Origin: Flavobacterium shii
GTDB lineage: Bacteria; Bacteroidota; Bacteroidia; Flavobacteriales; Flavobacteriaceae
Assembly: GCF_025847235.1 (NCBI RefSeq)
Contig: NZ_JAOZEW010000003.1
Location: 1-64,000, forward strand
Direction of reading: 5' to 3'
Length of the DNA: 64,000 bases
The position numbers were made by a program, and so were the translations under genes. Shown piece after piece: positions 1-9,819 of the stretch (position 1 is its first letter; the number at the start of each line of letters is the position of its first letter). Under the pieces are notes generated by a model that searched no databases, was not told the origin of the DNA, and saw nothing but the letters and a program-made list of their open reading frames with translations.

Positions 1-3000
1 GACCAAACAGAAGTCTTGGGTTGTATCTAAGGTTGTTGGGGTTGCAGGATCTGTTACTGTTACTGTTGCAATTTTAAGCTCTCCATTTTTATTTTGACAA
101 GTAAAATCACTTGTTACTGCAACATAATAAGAAAAAGGACTCATAAGTTTAGTTAACCCAGAGACTGTTAAAACTCCCACGTTACTAACTGCATAAGTAA
201 CACCTCCAACTACTAATCCATCAGTAATAGGTTGTGTTTTATTAGCATCAAAATACCAGAAAAAGACAGGACTTCCCAAAGTACTTGTTGGTGTTAATAC
301 AGCATCAGTATCATGACAAATAGAAGCATTATTTACTGAAATATCTGTTGATAGAGACGTTGGTAATATTGTAAACGTAACTTGTTTTCTATCGCTTGCC
401 AATGTTTCACAATACTCATCTGAACTCACTCCAACATAATAAGTATAAGTTCCAGGAACTAATCCTGTCAAGATTAATTTAGAAGTTGCTTGTCCAGGTA
501 CTAACTGACTTGTTGTTCCATTAAAACTATACCAATAATATACTGGATTCGTAAGTACTGGCGTAGCATTTAAAACTGCATCTAAAGTTACTTTGCCATC
601 TTCGGCACAAATAATACTATTATTCCCTCCATTAATTGTTACACTTGCTATTGCTGCTGCTGGAGTTGTAGCTCTAACTACTACAGTTACTTCTCCTCTT
701 GCAAGAGCTGCACAACCATAACGAATTGGTTGAATATAATATTTATAAGTACCTGCTGCTAATGTGGTAGGAAGTGTATATGTTTGACCATCGGCAAGGA
801 AATTTCCTCCTGTTGGGGAATCATACCATTTATAAGTTGAACAATTCATAGGAGGCACTTGTAATGTTATACTGGCGCCGGGGCAGACCGTGACGTTATT
901 ATTAATGTCTCCTCCAATGACCTGAGTATTTGTTACACGGTCAATATTATGTACCCTAAGTTGATCTAATACACTTGCAACACCACCAAAAGTTATCGTA
1001 ACTCTATCGTATGGCTGTGTTTGAGGCGCTACAATAGTCATCGCCATTGTATCTCCGGAAAGTAGTCTTAAACTCAATAAACTACTTGTATTTATGATAG
1101 GTCCACCAACAGCAATATTCCCTAAATAAAGCTGAATAGTAAATCCTGTAAGTAAATTAAGATTTAAAATCGTTCCAGGTCTAGAAATTGTTATTCTAAG
1201 GCTATCTCCAACCATTGATGGAGTTCTAAAAGTTGCGGTAAGTTCCGCTGCAGCTAGTACCCCTACTCCGCTAAACATTGTGGCATAAGTAGCTATATCT
1301 CCATCGGCAATGTTCCATGGATTAGTCACTCCGACAGTAGCAGTTAGTGCTCCAACTCCTAAATCTTTTACACCAGAAAAGACATCCTCAATATCACCCT
1401 GACCACAAGTTATTTGTGTTACTTGTTTTTCATAATAAGCATCATAAACATTTATATTTTGTGCTACACTTAAAATCGAACCCAATTGAACCCGAATACC
1501 ATCATAATCTTTAGGTCCAGTAGCATCAGATGGAACAAATGTATATTCAAATGAGTTTTGGCCTGATAATAAATTTAATAGTGATCCCGATACAGTTTGT
1601 AAAGTTCCAATATCAATTGGATTTCCAAGTCCATCACGTTTTGTTCCTATTACCGAAACATTTTGTCCTAATGCAACAGCACTATAATCTGAACCTAACT
1701 TAACTGTTACCGAAGTACCTTTTGTTATAGTTGTTGGCCACTGAAGATTTTGCCATGTTGTTCCAATACCCAAAAGACCTAAACCAGTTGTTATTGTCGA
1801 ATATGTTTGTGGATTACCATCTGCACCATTAGCACCATTTGTAACAGTTCCCGTGATAATAGTTCCCCATTGTTGAGTCGTAGCATATTCTCTTTCTAAT
1901 AATGGATCACAACTCGCAGGATCGATGACACTAATTGTTATGGTCTGACTATTTGTACAAGTTCCATTACTTGCAATTACTGTATATGTAAAAATACCAA
2001 CAGTATTAAGTGCGCCTGTATTATTTGATGGTATAGGATTCCCTGATGAATCGTACCATGTAATAGTTCCATTTGATGTTGCAGATAGCGCTACAGAAGC
2101 ACCTTTATTTACAACAACCGAGCTTGTTACTCCTGTTAAAGTAGGTAATGGATTAATTGTAACTGTTACTTTTTCTTTTGCAGATGAACAAGCTACACCA
2201 GTAGTTTGAGCTTGAATCCAATAATCGCCATTTACTGTAATATTCCCTGCATCAGCTTCTGCGATTGGATTGTTTAATGAATCGAAGAAAGTATATGTTG
2301 TGTTTCCTGATGTATCAAAATTAGTGATAGCATCTTTTAAATTTACTTTGGCACAACCCGTCAAAGTTGGTGTAACTACTAGGGCTGGACCAACAGGAAA
2401 ATCTACAACTACCGCATTTAATGTTCCATTTATATTTTCACAAGTACCTCCATTAAGTACCGAAATATAATAGGTATAAGGTGCATCAGTTGCATTAAGT
2501 CCACTAACAGTAAGTGCACCAGTTGTAGCATCTTTAGAGAAAGTAACTCCAGGTTGAGAAACAACTGTAGATCCTGTTATAATTTCTTGAGTTTTATTTT
2601 GATCTGTATAATATTTAAATTGTGCTCCAGCCAATGTAGTTGTTGGAGACAATACAACACCTCCAGTGCAAGTAGCAGTCAAAGGACTTGTAATTGTTAT
2701 ATCTGTTGCTGTTGGGATAGGCAATACAGTTACTGTTACAGCTTGGCGATTACTATTTAAACATGGTGTACCACCACGGCTTGCTTCCAAATAAAATATA
2801 GTAGTCACATTTAATGAAGCAGTTGGATTAACCGCAACTATATTTCCTCCAGTTGGGGCATCATACCAGGTAAAAGTCTGTGTTCCTGTAGCAGATGCTG
2901 TTAATGTAGCAGTTTGTCCTGCACAAATTGGAGATGATGCTCCAGTTATTGTAGCATCTGGATATCTATAAGAAGCTTCATAAATATCTAAGCTTGTTAA

Positions 3001-5994
3001 TAAAGTAGCTAATCCGCTTAATCGAATTTGAACACTTGTAAATGGGCCTGCTGCTGCAAAACTCGCTCTAAAACGGTTTCCTCCTAATATCTGAATATTT
3101 AAAAGAGAGCTAATAATAGTTTGATCACTATTAGGAACTCCTAAATTAAAACTTTGCAAAGTAATATTCGAAAGGGCACTGATATCAAGAAGTCCCACAG
3201 GAATTCCTAATTCGACATCTATAATATCACCTGTCTGACCTACTGTTGGAAAACTTAACATTTGCTGAATATAATCCCCTAGTAAACCAACAGGTATTGA
3301 AAGATTAGCAGCAGTTGCATTATTTCCATCCACAGAGGCTCCATCTGCAGTTGAACCGCATAATAAACATCCCGTTGCTCCTCCTTTTGAAGTTACTTGC
3401 GTATTAGCCAATAAACAAGAATTGATAGAATTACTTATGGTAACATTAATAACAGCTCTTGTACCATTGGTACAATCTGTAGCTGCACTTCTCGCAGCGA
3501 TATAAAAGCTTTGATTTGCTGTTAAAGCTGGAGATGGTGTATATGAATTTGTTCCAGATGAAAGTAAATTTCCATTAGTTGGAGCGTCATACCAATCATA
3601 AACTACACCAATCACAGGATTTGAAACCTGTAAAGTAACATCTTGCCCAGATTGAATAACAACATTAGACGATGCTACAGTTGGTACTAATGGTAACGGA
3701 ATGATAATAAGATTTACAGGAGTGCGAGTTGCAGTTATGCAACTTCCTATTGAAGCTTCAACATAATAACTTGTATTAGTAGTTAAAGCTGGAGTCACAT
3801 AAGATGGACCCGTAAATAATAAATTCCCAGCCGAAGCTGCATCATACCAATTATAAATAGTTCCCGTAACTGGTGCCTGGACACTTAATGTAGTTGCTTG
3901 ACCACTACAAATTGACGATGGAGAAGCATTTATTGTTGGTGCTACAGGATTATTGACAGTTACAAGAACAGGAAACCTTTCGCTATTCACACAACCATTA
4001 CGGGTAACTTCAACATAATAAGTAGTATTTGCCGTTAAAACTGGTGTGGTATAAGCAGCTGTACTACTCAATAAAGTTCCTCCAGTTAAAGCATCATACC
4101 AATTGATAGTTTCACCCAAAGCAGCATCTGATGTTAAAGTCGTTGTTTGTCCACTACAAATTGTTGTATTACCAGTTATAGTCCTTGCTTTAAATTTATA
4201 AGAAGCTCCATAAATATCAAGGCTTGTTAATAATGTTGCCACCCCTCCTAACCTGATCTCAACACGATCAAAGGCAGAACCAGCAGTAATACTTGCACTA
4301 AAACGATTCCCTGTTAATAGTTGAATATTTAAAAGCGAACTATTTATAGCCACTCGATCATTATTGTAAGTAGCACCATTATAAGTAGCTACTGTAATAT
4401 AACTTAGTACACTTATATCTAAGAGTCCGGTTGGAATTCCTAATTGAACTGTAATAACATCTCCCGCTTGACCAGGATTATTAAATTGAAGTGTTTGCTG
4501 AATCCATCCATTTATTAAACCAACAGGTACCGACAATCTAGCAGCAGTATTATTATCTCCATCTACCGAATTATTCGGAGTAGTAGAAGAACATAATAAA
4601 CAAAGTCCGTTTTGACTTGTCTGCTGACTATTTGCGCCCAAACAACCTCCTGACGAACTAGTCGAAACATTTACAACTACTGCCACTCTGGTAGCACTTA
4701 CACACCCCCCGGCAACATTACGAGACTCTACATAATATGTTTTTGTAGCAGTTAATATTGGAGTGGTAAAGGTATTAGAACTAGCCAATAACATAGTTCC
4801 CCCAGTAGGCGCATCATACCAATCCAAGACTACCCCAGGTTCTGTTGTTGATGCACTTAGCGTTGCATTTTGACCAGATAATATTGACACACTCGATGTT
4901 AATACTGTTGCAACAGCAGGAACTGGAGTTAAAGTAACACTAACCGGAGTTCGCGTTGCTGTTGTACATGATCCAATCGCAGCTCCAACATAAAAATTAG
5001 TAACACCAGTTGATACTGTAGGAGTATAAGTAGTACCTGTAGTTAAGGCTATACCTCCCGTTGCACTACTATACCATGAATAAATTGTTCCTGGTACCGG
5101 ACTTATCACCGATAATGTAGTCGCCTGTGTAGCTGTAGAAGAACAAATTGCAGTACCACTAGTATCTATAGCTGGTAATATAGGGTTTGAAACATTTATC
5201 GTTACAGGAATTCGCTGATCACTTTCGCAACCTACATTTCTCGAAACACTAACATAATAAGTAGTCGTAGCTGTTAAAGCTGGCGTGGTGTAAGTATTAG
5301 TATTTGAAAGTGCAGTAGTCGATGTAGGCGAATCATACCAAGCCAATGTTGTTCCAGCGGCGGGTGTAGCAGAAAGAGCTATAGATTGTCCTGAACATAT
5401 TGTTTGTGTTGCTCCTCCAACAATCGTTGGTGCAGCAAACTGTAAATGCACTTCATATACTCTTAAATTTACCAATAAACTTAAGAGACCACCAGTTTGA
5501 ATTTTTACACCATTCGCATCACCTGGCAATGTATAGTTTATCACACCTATCGCATTACCTGGTAATAATTGAAGATTAAGTAAACCATTATTTAGTGGTA
5601 CTGCCGAGCCAACATCTGCTGCTCCGTTTTTTGCCTGAATAGTAATATTTGATAATAAACCAACATCCAACAATCCATTTCCTGTACCTAAATAAATAAC
5701 AATTTGATCCCCTGCTTTTGCTGTTTGACCAAAGGTTAATGTCTCCTGAGCAAAACAGAGTAAACCAACGGCATTGGTCAATGAAGCATAAGTACTCATA
5801 CTTCCATCATATGCATCATCTGGAGTAGTCACACTCATCCCAACGCACAGTAATCCACCAGTACTATTGGTCTGCGAAGTTGGTCTACAAAAAGTCTGTG
5901 AATAAGAACTCGAAAAAGGAATTAATATCAAAAACAACCACAAATAATTTTGTAAGAATGTCCAATTTTTTATTGTTAAAGAAAATGTTTTCAT
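1..5994 (-). CDS. Giant exported adhesin-like protein with Ig-like repeats (partial, C-terminus beyond window)
   Basis: The frame is open from an ATG at 5994 to the window edge, at least 1998 codons. It starts with a Sec signal peptide (basic start, hydrophobic residues about 17-28, likely cleavage near residue 32-33 after SSYS/Q). The rest is modular. At least nine Ig-like units carry the WYDxxxGG signature of the CHU_C-associated Ig family (tryptophan codons near 5335, 5075, 4820, 4100, 3845, 3590, 2865, 2050 and 830). Between them lie five ~130-160-residue modules (near 5840-5440, 4640-4190, 3400-2960, 1900-1430, 1400-950) with recurring LLDI and DG(D/N) motifs, fold unknown to me. Such proteins are usually secreted by the type IX system and act as cell-surface adhesins; porQ lies at 44544. 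The C-terminal sorting domain would lie outside the window, so T9SS export is inference. No enzyme motif is visible. Confidence 0.85.
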   Translation of the reverse strand, partial: MKTFSLTIKNWTFLQNYLWLFLILIPFSSSYSQTFCRPTSQTNSTGGLLCVGMSVTTPDDAYDGSMSTYASLTNAVGLLCFAQETLTFGQTAKAGDQIVIYLGTGNGLLDVGLLSNITIQAKNGAADVGSAVPLNNGLLNLQLLPGNAIGVINYTLPGDANGVKIQTGGLLSLLVNLRVYEVHLQFAAPTIVGGATQTICSGQSIALSATPAAGTTLAWYDSPTSTTALSNTNTYTTPALTATTTYYVSVSRNVGCESDQRIPVTINVSNPILPAIDTSGTAICSSTATQATTLSVISPVPGTIYSWYSSATGGIALTTGTTYTPTVSTGVTNFYVGAAIGSCTTATRTPVSVTLTPVPAVATVLTSSVSILSGQNATLSASTTEPGVVLDWYDAPTGGTMLLASSNTFTTPILTATKTYYVESRNVAGGCVSATRVAVVVNVSTSSSGGCLGANSQQTSQNGLCLLCSSTTPNNSVDGDNNTAARLSVPVGLINGWIQQTLQFNNPGQAGDVITVQLGIPTGLLDISVLSYITVATYNGATYNNDRVAINSSLLNIQLLTGNRFSASITAGSAFDRVEIRLGGVATLLTSLDIYGASYKFKARTITGNTTICSGQTTTLTSDAALGETINWYDALTGGTLLSSTAAYTTPVLTANTTYYVEVTRNGCVNSERFPVLVTVNNPVAPTINASPSSICSGQATTLSVQAPVTGTIYNWYDAASAGNLLFTGPSYVTPALTTNTSYYVEASIGSCITATRTPVNLIIIPLPLVPTVASSNVVIQSGQDVTLQVSNPVIGVVYDWYDAPTNGNLLSSGTNSYTPSPALTANQSFYIAARSAATDCTNGTRAVINVTISNSINSCLLANTQVTSKGGATGCLLCGSTADGASVDGNNATAANLSIPVGLLGDYIQQMLSFPTVGQTGDIIDVELGIPVGLLDISALSNITLQSFNLGVPNSDQTIISSLLNIQILGGNRFRASFAAAGPFTSVQIRLSGLATLLTSLDIYEASYRYPDATITGASSPICAGQTATLTASATGTQTFTWYDAPTGGNIVAVNPTASLNVTTIFYLEASRGGTPCLNSNRQAVTVTVLPIPTATDITITSPLTATCTGGVVLSPTTTLAGAQFKYYTDQNKTQEIITGSTVVSQPGVTFSKDATTGALTVSGLNATDAPYTYYISVLNGGTCENINGTLNAVVVDFPVGPALVVTPTLTGCAKVNLKDAITNFDTSGNTTYTFFDSLNNPIAEADAGNITVNGDYWIQAQTTGVACSSAKEKVTVTINPLPTLTGVTSSVVVNKGASVALSATSNGTITWYDSSGNPIPSNNTGALNTVGIFTYTVIASNGTCTNSQTITISVIDPASCDPLLEREYATTQQWGTIITGTVTNGANGADGNPQTYSTITTGLGLLGIGTTWQNLQWPTTITKGTSVTVKLGSDYSAVALGQNVSVIGTKRDGLGNPIDIGTLQTVSGSLLNLLSGQNSFEYTFVPSDATGPKDYDGIRVQLGSILSVAQNINVYDAYYEKQVTQITCGQGDIEDVFSGVKDLGVGALTATVGVTNPWNIADGDIATYATMFSGVGVLAAAELTATFRTPSMVGDSLRITISRPGTILNLNLLTGFTIQLYLGNIAVGGPIINTSSLLSLRLLSGDTMAMTIVAPQTQPYDRVTITFGGVASVLDQLRVHNIDRVTNTQVIGGDINNNVTVCPGASITLQVPPMNCSTYKWYDSPTGGNFLADGQTYTLPTTLAAGTYKYYIQPIRYGCAALARGEVTVVVRATTPAAAIASVTINGGNNSIICAEDGKVTLDAVLNATPVLTNPVYYWYSFNGTTSQLVPGQATSKLILTGLVPGTYTYYVGVSSDEYCETLASDRKQVTFTILPTSLSTDISVNNASICHDTDAVLTPTSTLGSPVFFWYFDANKTQPITDGLVVGGVTYAVSNVGVLTVSGLTKLMSPFSYYVAVTSDFTCQNKNGELKIATVTVTDPATPTTLDTTQDFCLV

Positions 5995-7109
5995 ATTCCT
6001 GAGAGATTAATAAAGTGATAAATAAATTCCAATATGATAAATCGACCATCCATCAACAATTGCATATATTTCTATATGCGATTATTAAATAACAAGCCAC
6101 TATAACAAAGCATCAGATATAAGATTTCTAATACTCTTAAAATATTTTGATTTTAAAATCTGGAAGAATCACTCAGAATTAGTGACAAATTCAATCCTCG
6201 AAGCAGGATGCGACTCCTTGATTCGACAAAAAATGAAAGTCGAATAAATTCTAAAAAAAGAACTCAATTCACAAGGATCATTTAAAGTAGATTTTAATTT
6301 CATAAAAATATTTTTAAGACATTAGTATTCTATATATTATAATTTCTAATTTTATTATTTGGTCAACATAAGACATGACAATACCCGTATGGTATGTGCA
6401 TTAAGCTCATCCATAAAAAATAAAAACAAAAAAATAAATTCGACAATTTTAAGTACAAGAAAACATTCACATAATAATCCAAAGAATTAAATTCTCTAGA
6501 AATGCAAAAAAACTAAAATCTATTATCTAAAAAAATCAAACAAATAGATTTGATTACTAATACTTGAGAAGTCGATTTATGCTTCAGGGGATTGAAGACT
6601 CAACTTAATTATGTCTAGGTATTATTATCGAATATGCAACTCCGATAATCACACCTATATTGACTATGATAAAAATTTAATGAGGAATTGGGAAAAATCA
6701 GTTGATTTATAAAACTATTAAACAAGATGAGTTCATTTTTATTTATACAAACAAAAACTGACCCGACATTTAATTTTAGATTGAATGACAATAGTGAAAT
6801 AGAAAACAAATAAGAGAAAAATTTATTTCTTCTAAAAAAAGTAATTATAAATTCCATAAGCATTAAGATTAAGTAATAATTGACAAAAAATCGTACAAAA
6901 AACTTATTTAATTAAAAACTCTTTCCAAGAGCCTTCATGCCATTATGTGGTATTTATTATTTTATAACAGAAAACAAATTTGAATATTAATAAATAATCA
7001 TTTTTTTTTATATATTGCTCCAAATTTAACACCTGAATCCCCCGATTCTATATAAAATTTAACCTATCTACACTTAATTCAGATCATATCTGGTTTTTGG
7101 TGTTATGCA

Positions 7110-7142
7110 ATTTTGAGCAATAATTCACATTTTGAGAAATAA
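7110..7142. repeat. Tandem direct repeat, possible operator
   Basis: ATTTTGAGCAATAA (7110-7123) and ATTTTGAGAAATAA (7129-7142) are two 14-base copies differing at one base and starting 19 bases apart, about two helical turns. They lie roughly 110-145 bases upstream of the CI-like regulator gene. Operator function is inference. Confidence 0.4.
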
Positions 7143-7156
7143 CTTAAAACATAGAA

Positions 7157-7208
7157 TTTGTTAATCAATTTTACTGTTAAACTCACAGTATTATGATTAA
7201 TTAACAAA
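7157..7208. promoter_or_regulatory. Nested dyad, candidate operator of the CI-like regulator
   Basis: The outer arms are TTTGTTAATCA (7157-7167) and TGATTAATTAACAAA (7194-7208). The inner arms are ACTGT (7173-7177) and ACAGT (7185-7189). The dyad ends 46 bases before the regulator start, a typical position for autoregulation by a dimeric HTH protein. Confidence 0.4.
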
Positions 7209-7254
7209 CGTTTAATCATAAATATTTCATAAATGTAAAAATCTTTTTTCGAAT

Positions 7255-7896
7255 ATGCAAGTAAAAAAATCACTAAATGCGAATTTAATCTTAAAAAGGT
7301 TAAAAAAGGCTTTACATATAAACACAGATATAGAACTATCTAAATTATTGAATATCAAACCAAACACTATCTCTACATGGAAAAAGAGAGATACTTTAGA
7401 CTTTAATGCAATAATCTCAATTTGCAATCTTCATGAAATAGATTTAAACAAAATACTTACCGAAAAAAGTCATAATGAAAAAAGTACCAATATATTTTTA
7501 AATGATACCCCTCTAATAAAAAGAGAAATCCAATTTGAATATTGCCTGGGAAATGAAGATTTATTAAACAGTTTACCTAAATATCACTTCCCCTTCATTC
7601 AAACTAAAATTTCGAGAGCTTTTGAGGTAGTCGGTAATAATATGAAACCAATTATAAACGCAAATTCATTCGTAGTTTGCGAAGTTTCCGACATAAATAC
7701 TATTGAAGAGAATGCTATAGCAGTAATCATAAGTAAAACTAAAGGACTAATTATTAATAGAATACAAAAAAATAACAGCCCTTTAGAAAATAATTTTATT
7801 TTAAGTAACGACAATACTTTCTTTAAAAACACAAGTATTGATATTGATGATATTAAGGAAATCTGGACAGTAAAAAACGTCCTTATAACAATGTAA
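7255..7896 (+). CDS. CI/LexA-like transcriptional regulator with degenerate S24 domain
   Basis: A 213-residue protein. Residues ~8-70 form a helix-turn-helix resembling the N-terminal domain of phage CI repressors, with a recognition region around KPNTISTWKKR. Residues ~112-213 resemble the LexA/UmuD S24 fold. In active S24 proteins the nucleophile lies in G-x-S-M and the general base is a lysine before the conserved arginine. Here these positions read G127-N128-N129-M130 and I167-N168-R169, so serine and lysine both appear replaced by asparagine. Self-cleavage is therefore unlikely; the domain probably serves dimerisation or ligand sensing. No phage genes surround it, and it is divergent to the giant adhesin gene. 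Control of that gene, or of itself through the upstream repeats, is inference. Confidence 0.75.
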   Translation: MQVKKSLNANLILKRLKKALHINTDIELSKLLNIKPNTISTWKKRDTLDFNAIISICNLHEIDLNKILTEKSHNEKSTNIFLNDTPLIKREIQFEYCLGNEDLLNSLPKYHFPFIQTKISRAFEVVGNNMKPIINANSFVVCEVSDINTIEENAIAVIISKTKGLIINRIQKNNSPLENNFILSNDNTFFKNTSIDIDDIKEIWTVKNVLITM

Positions 7897-7931
7897 GCAA
7901 ATAAAAAAATTAAACTAATTCAAGGAATAAA

Positions 7932-8405
7932 TTACGATTCTATAATTGTGTTTATTTGCTTAAACAACTGTCCGTCGCTCAAGAAAGCACCTTGTTGAAT
8001 TAATTCAAAAATAGAGGTATTACGATCTTCAGTAAAAACCTTCTTCCCTACCTTCATTTCAATAGTTTCTGTAAACATATTATCACTTAACCACTGCAAA
8101 CCTTCTTTAGTCAAAAAATCAGTTTCAGCAACCAAAGATTTCAAGACTATTGACTGAACATGTGTATCAAAACATTGAAACAGGAAAATATGATTTTTAG
8201 AGAAATGCTCTAAAAATTCGGCTCTTGAAAGAACGCCTTCCCAAATTAAATCAGAAAACACATCCAGTTCTTGCTCAGCCACCTCAGGCTTGTTTATTTT
8301 GATCGAATCCCACTCTGCCTTATCAATTGCCTGAGTTCCTAAAAAATTAGCAAATTCGGCATGTAATTCATCAAATTGTTCTTTTGTTAATCTTGCGTAT
8401 TTCAT
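7932..8405 (-). CDS. DUF6495 family protein
   Basis: A 157-residue soluble acidic protein with no signal peptide or membrane segment; function unknown. I recognise it as the DUF6495 family of Flavobacteriia, commonly found just downstream of rplI as here. A strong terminator at 8459-8480 lies between rplI and this gene, so it probably has its own promoter or is reached only by readthrough. The N-terminus (KYARLTKEQFDELHAEF) and the even spread of charged and aromatic residues suggest a small helical fold. The family call is from memory of sequence and gene order. Confidence 0.7.
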   Translation of the reverse strand: MKYARLTKEQFDELHAEFANFLGTQAIDKAEWDSIKINKPEVAEQELDVFSDLIWEGVLSRAEFLEHFSKNHIFLFQCFDTHVQSIVLKSLVAETDFLTKEGLQWLSDNMFTETIEMKVGKKVFTEDRNTSIFELIQQGAFLSDGQLFKQINTIIES

Positions 8406-8458
8406 TTTAAAATATTTAAGGCTTTTCTAACCACATTAGATATTTAGTATTCAAAAAA

Positions 8459-8480
8459 AAATCCCGATTTACATCGGGAT
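8459..8480 (-). terminator. Rho-independent terminator of rpsF-rpsR-rplI
   Basis: On the minus strand, ATCCCGATGTAAATCGGGAT forms an 8-base-pair stem and is followed by eight T residues. It lies 22 bases past the rplI stop. Confidence 0.85.
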
Positions 8481-8502
8481 TTCATATTATAAATTAAAAC
8501 TA

Positions 8503-8943
8503 TTACTTCTCAGCAACAATTTCGTATGGTAATTCAACTACAACATCTCTGTGTAATCTTATGCTTGCAGCATATTTACCAGTACGTTTTACGATACCGC
8601 TAGTAATAAATTTTCTTTCGATAGAGTTACCAGCTTTTTCCAAAGCTTCAGCAATATCTATGTTAGTGATAGAACCAAAAAGTTTCTCTCCACCAGCTTT
8701 TGCGAAAATTTTAATTTCAAGTGCTTTCAATGCTTCAGCTATTTTCTTAGCGTCATCAACAATTTTAGCCTCTTTGTGTGCTCTTTGTTTTAGGTTTTCA
8801 GCCAATACTTTCTTTGCAGAAGGTGTTGCTAAATTAGCAAAACCTTGAGGTATTAAAAAGTTACGACCGTAACCAGCTTTTACAGATACTACATCATCTT
8901 TAAATCCTAGATTCTGTACGTCTTGTTTTAAAATAAGTTCCAT
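8503..8943 (-). CDS. rplI: 50S ribosomal protein L9
   Basis: A 146-residue protein, the usual L9 length. The N-terminal domain (MELILKQDVQNLGFKDDVVS, then the glycine-rich VKAGYGRNFLIPQG signature near residues 22-35) binds 23S rRNA. A long connecting helix follows (about 40-75), then a C-terminal domain containing AGGEKLFGSIT. It is last in the conserved rpsF-rpsR-rplI order, 65 bases after rpsR, and is followed by a terminator. Confidence 0.98.
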   Translation of the reverse strand: MELILKQDVQNLGFKDDVVSVKAGYGRNFLIPQGFANLATPSAKKVLAENLKQRAHKEAKIVDDAKKIAEALKALEIKIFAKAGGEKLFGSITNIDIAEALEKAGNSIERKFITSGIVKRTGKYAASIRLHRDVVVELPYEIVAEK

Positions 8944-9008
8944 GTTGTTGTCCTTTATTTGAGAAGTTAGGTTCCATCTTACCGGAAACCAACAACTTTA
9001 GTTTAATA

Positions 9009-9305
9009 TTATTTTAATAAATCGGCCACGTATGGCATTAAAGCTAAGTGACGTGCTCTCTTAACAGCTACAGACACTTTTCTTTGATATTTTAATGAAG
9101 TTCCTGTTAAACGACGAGGAAGAATTTTTCCTTGCTCATTAACGAATTTCAATAAGAAATCTGCATCTTTATAATCGATATATTTGATTCCAGATTTTTT
9201 GAAACGACAATACTTTTTAGTTTTGTTAGTTTCTATGTTTAAAGGCGTTAAATATCTGATATCTCCGTCTTTTTTTCCTTTTGCTGATTGCTCTATTGTA
9301 GACAT
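9009..9305 (-). CDS. rpsR: 30S ribosomal protein S18
   Basis: A 98-residue protein with the S18 core [18 protein letters not shown] and the [25 protein letters not shown] signature, shown here only in part at residues ~58-88. The N-terminus is extended by ~20 residues compared with E. coli, as is common in Bacteroidota. S18 pairs with S6 on the small-subunit platform, and its gene sits 5 bases after rpsF. Confidence 0.98.
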
Positions 9306-9310
9306 AATAA

Positions 9311-9652
9311 TTAAGCTTTTGTAGATTTTAATTTTGTTCTTCTTCTCTCAGCCCAAGAAATAGCGTGTTTATCTAAACTTACAGTTAAGAAACGCATAAC
9401 TCTCTCGTCACGTCTAAATTCAGTTTCAAAAGCAATAAGAACTTCTCCTGCTACTTTGAACTCAAATAAGTGATAAAAACCACTTTTTTTGTTTTGGATT
9501 TCGTAAGCCATTTTTTTCAGACCCCAATCCTCTTTTGATACCATTTCAGCTCCTCTACTAGTAAGAAATTCTTCAAATTTCGTTACTGTTTCCTTCACCT
9601 GAACCTCAGATAAAACGGGATTTAAAATGAAAACAGTTTCATAATGATTCAT
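9311..9652 (-). CDS. rpsF: 30S ribosomal protein S6
   Basis: A 113-residue protein starting [16 protein letters not shown], a typical S6 N-terminus. The alpha/beta fold has the conserved [18 protein letters not shown] segment near residues 43-60 and a basic C-terminal tail. It is first gene of the ribosomal operon rpsF-rpsR-rplI. A canonical Bacteroidota promoter lies 32-61 bases upstream. Confidence 0.98.
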   Translation of the reverse strand: MNHYETVFILNPVLSEVQVKETVTKFEEFLTSRGAEMVSKEDWGLKKMAYEIQNKKSGFYHLFEFKVAGEVLIAFETEFRRDERVMRFLTVSLDKHAISWAERRRTKLKSTKA

Positions 9653-9683
9653 AAATATAATATTTATTTGTTAAAATTTGGTG

Positions 9684-9713
9684 CAAAAGTAACCATTTAT
9701 TTTATATATCCAA
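9684..9713 (-). promoter_or_regulatory. Housekeeping-sigma promoter of rpsF operon
   Basis: On the minus strand TACTTTTG (9691-9684) matches the -7 consensus TAnnTTTG. TTG lies 19 bases upstream (9713-9711). It is 32 bases before the rpsF start. Confidence 0.75.
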
Positions 9714-9819
9714 CACTTATTCCCTTTTATTCGACGTATGGTAAAAAATAAGCCTGAAATCTAGTTTTTTATGAAAAATAAATTTACATTTACTATTACA
9801 TACCTTAAAGTTAAATGTT

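Larger units (their letters stand above)
5995..7254. other. 1.26 kb AT-rich gap between divergent adhesin and regulator genes
   Basis: No credible gene is visible. The longest open frame (82 codons, minus strand, 6863-6615) is hydrophobic and low in complexity, with no family resemblance. The half near the adhesin gene probably carries its promoter and a long 5' leader, but I could not pick a clear TAnnTTTG box. The regulator-proximal end has direct and inverted repeats listed separately. Some GC-richer patches (about 6190-6240 and 6575-6660) stand out but match nothing I recognise. Confidence 0.5.

Noticed and set aside
2270..2760. Small plus-strand open frames inside the adhesin gene
   Set aside because: Antisense shadows of the repetitive adhesin frame with unnatural composition.
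6615..6863. 82-codon open frame on the minus strand in the large gap
   Set aside because: Low-complexity hydrophobic translation, no start context, no family resemblance; expected by chance in AT-rich DNA.
7255..7896. Prophage remnant suggested by the CI-like repressor
   Set aside because: No integrase, structural, lysis or attachment-site features are nearby; the neighbours are housekeeping genes.
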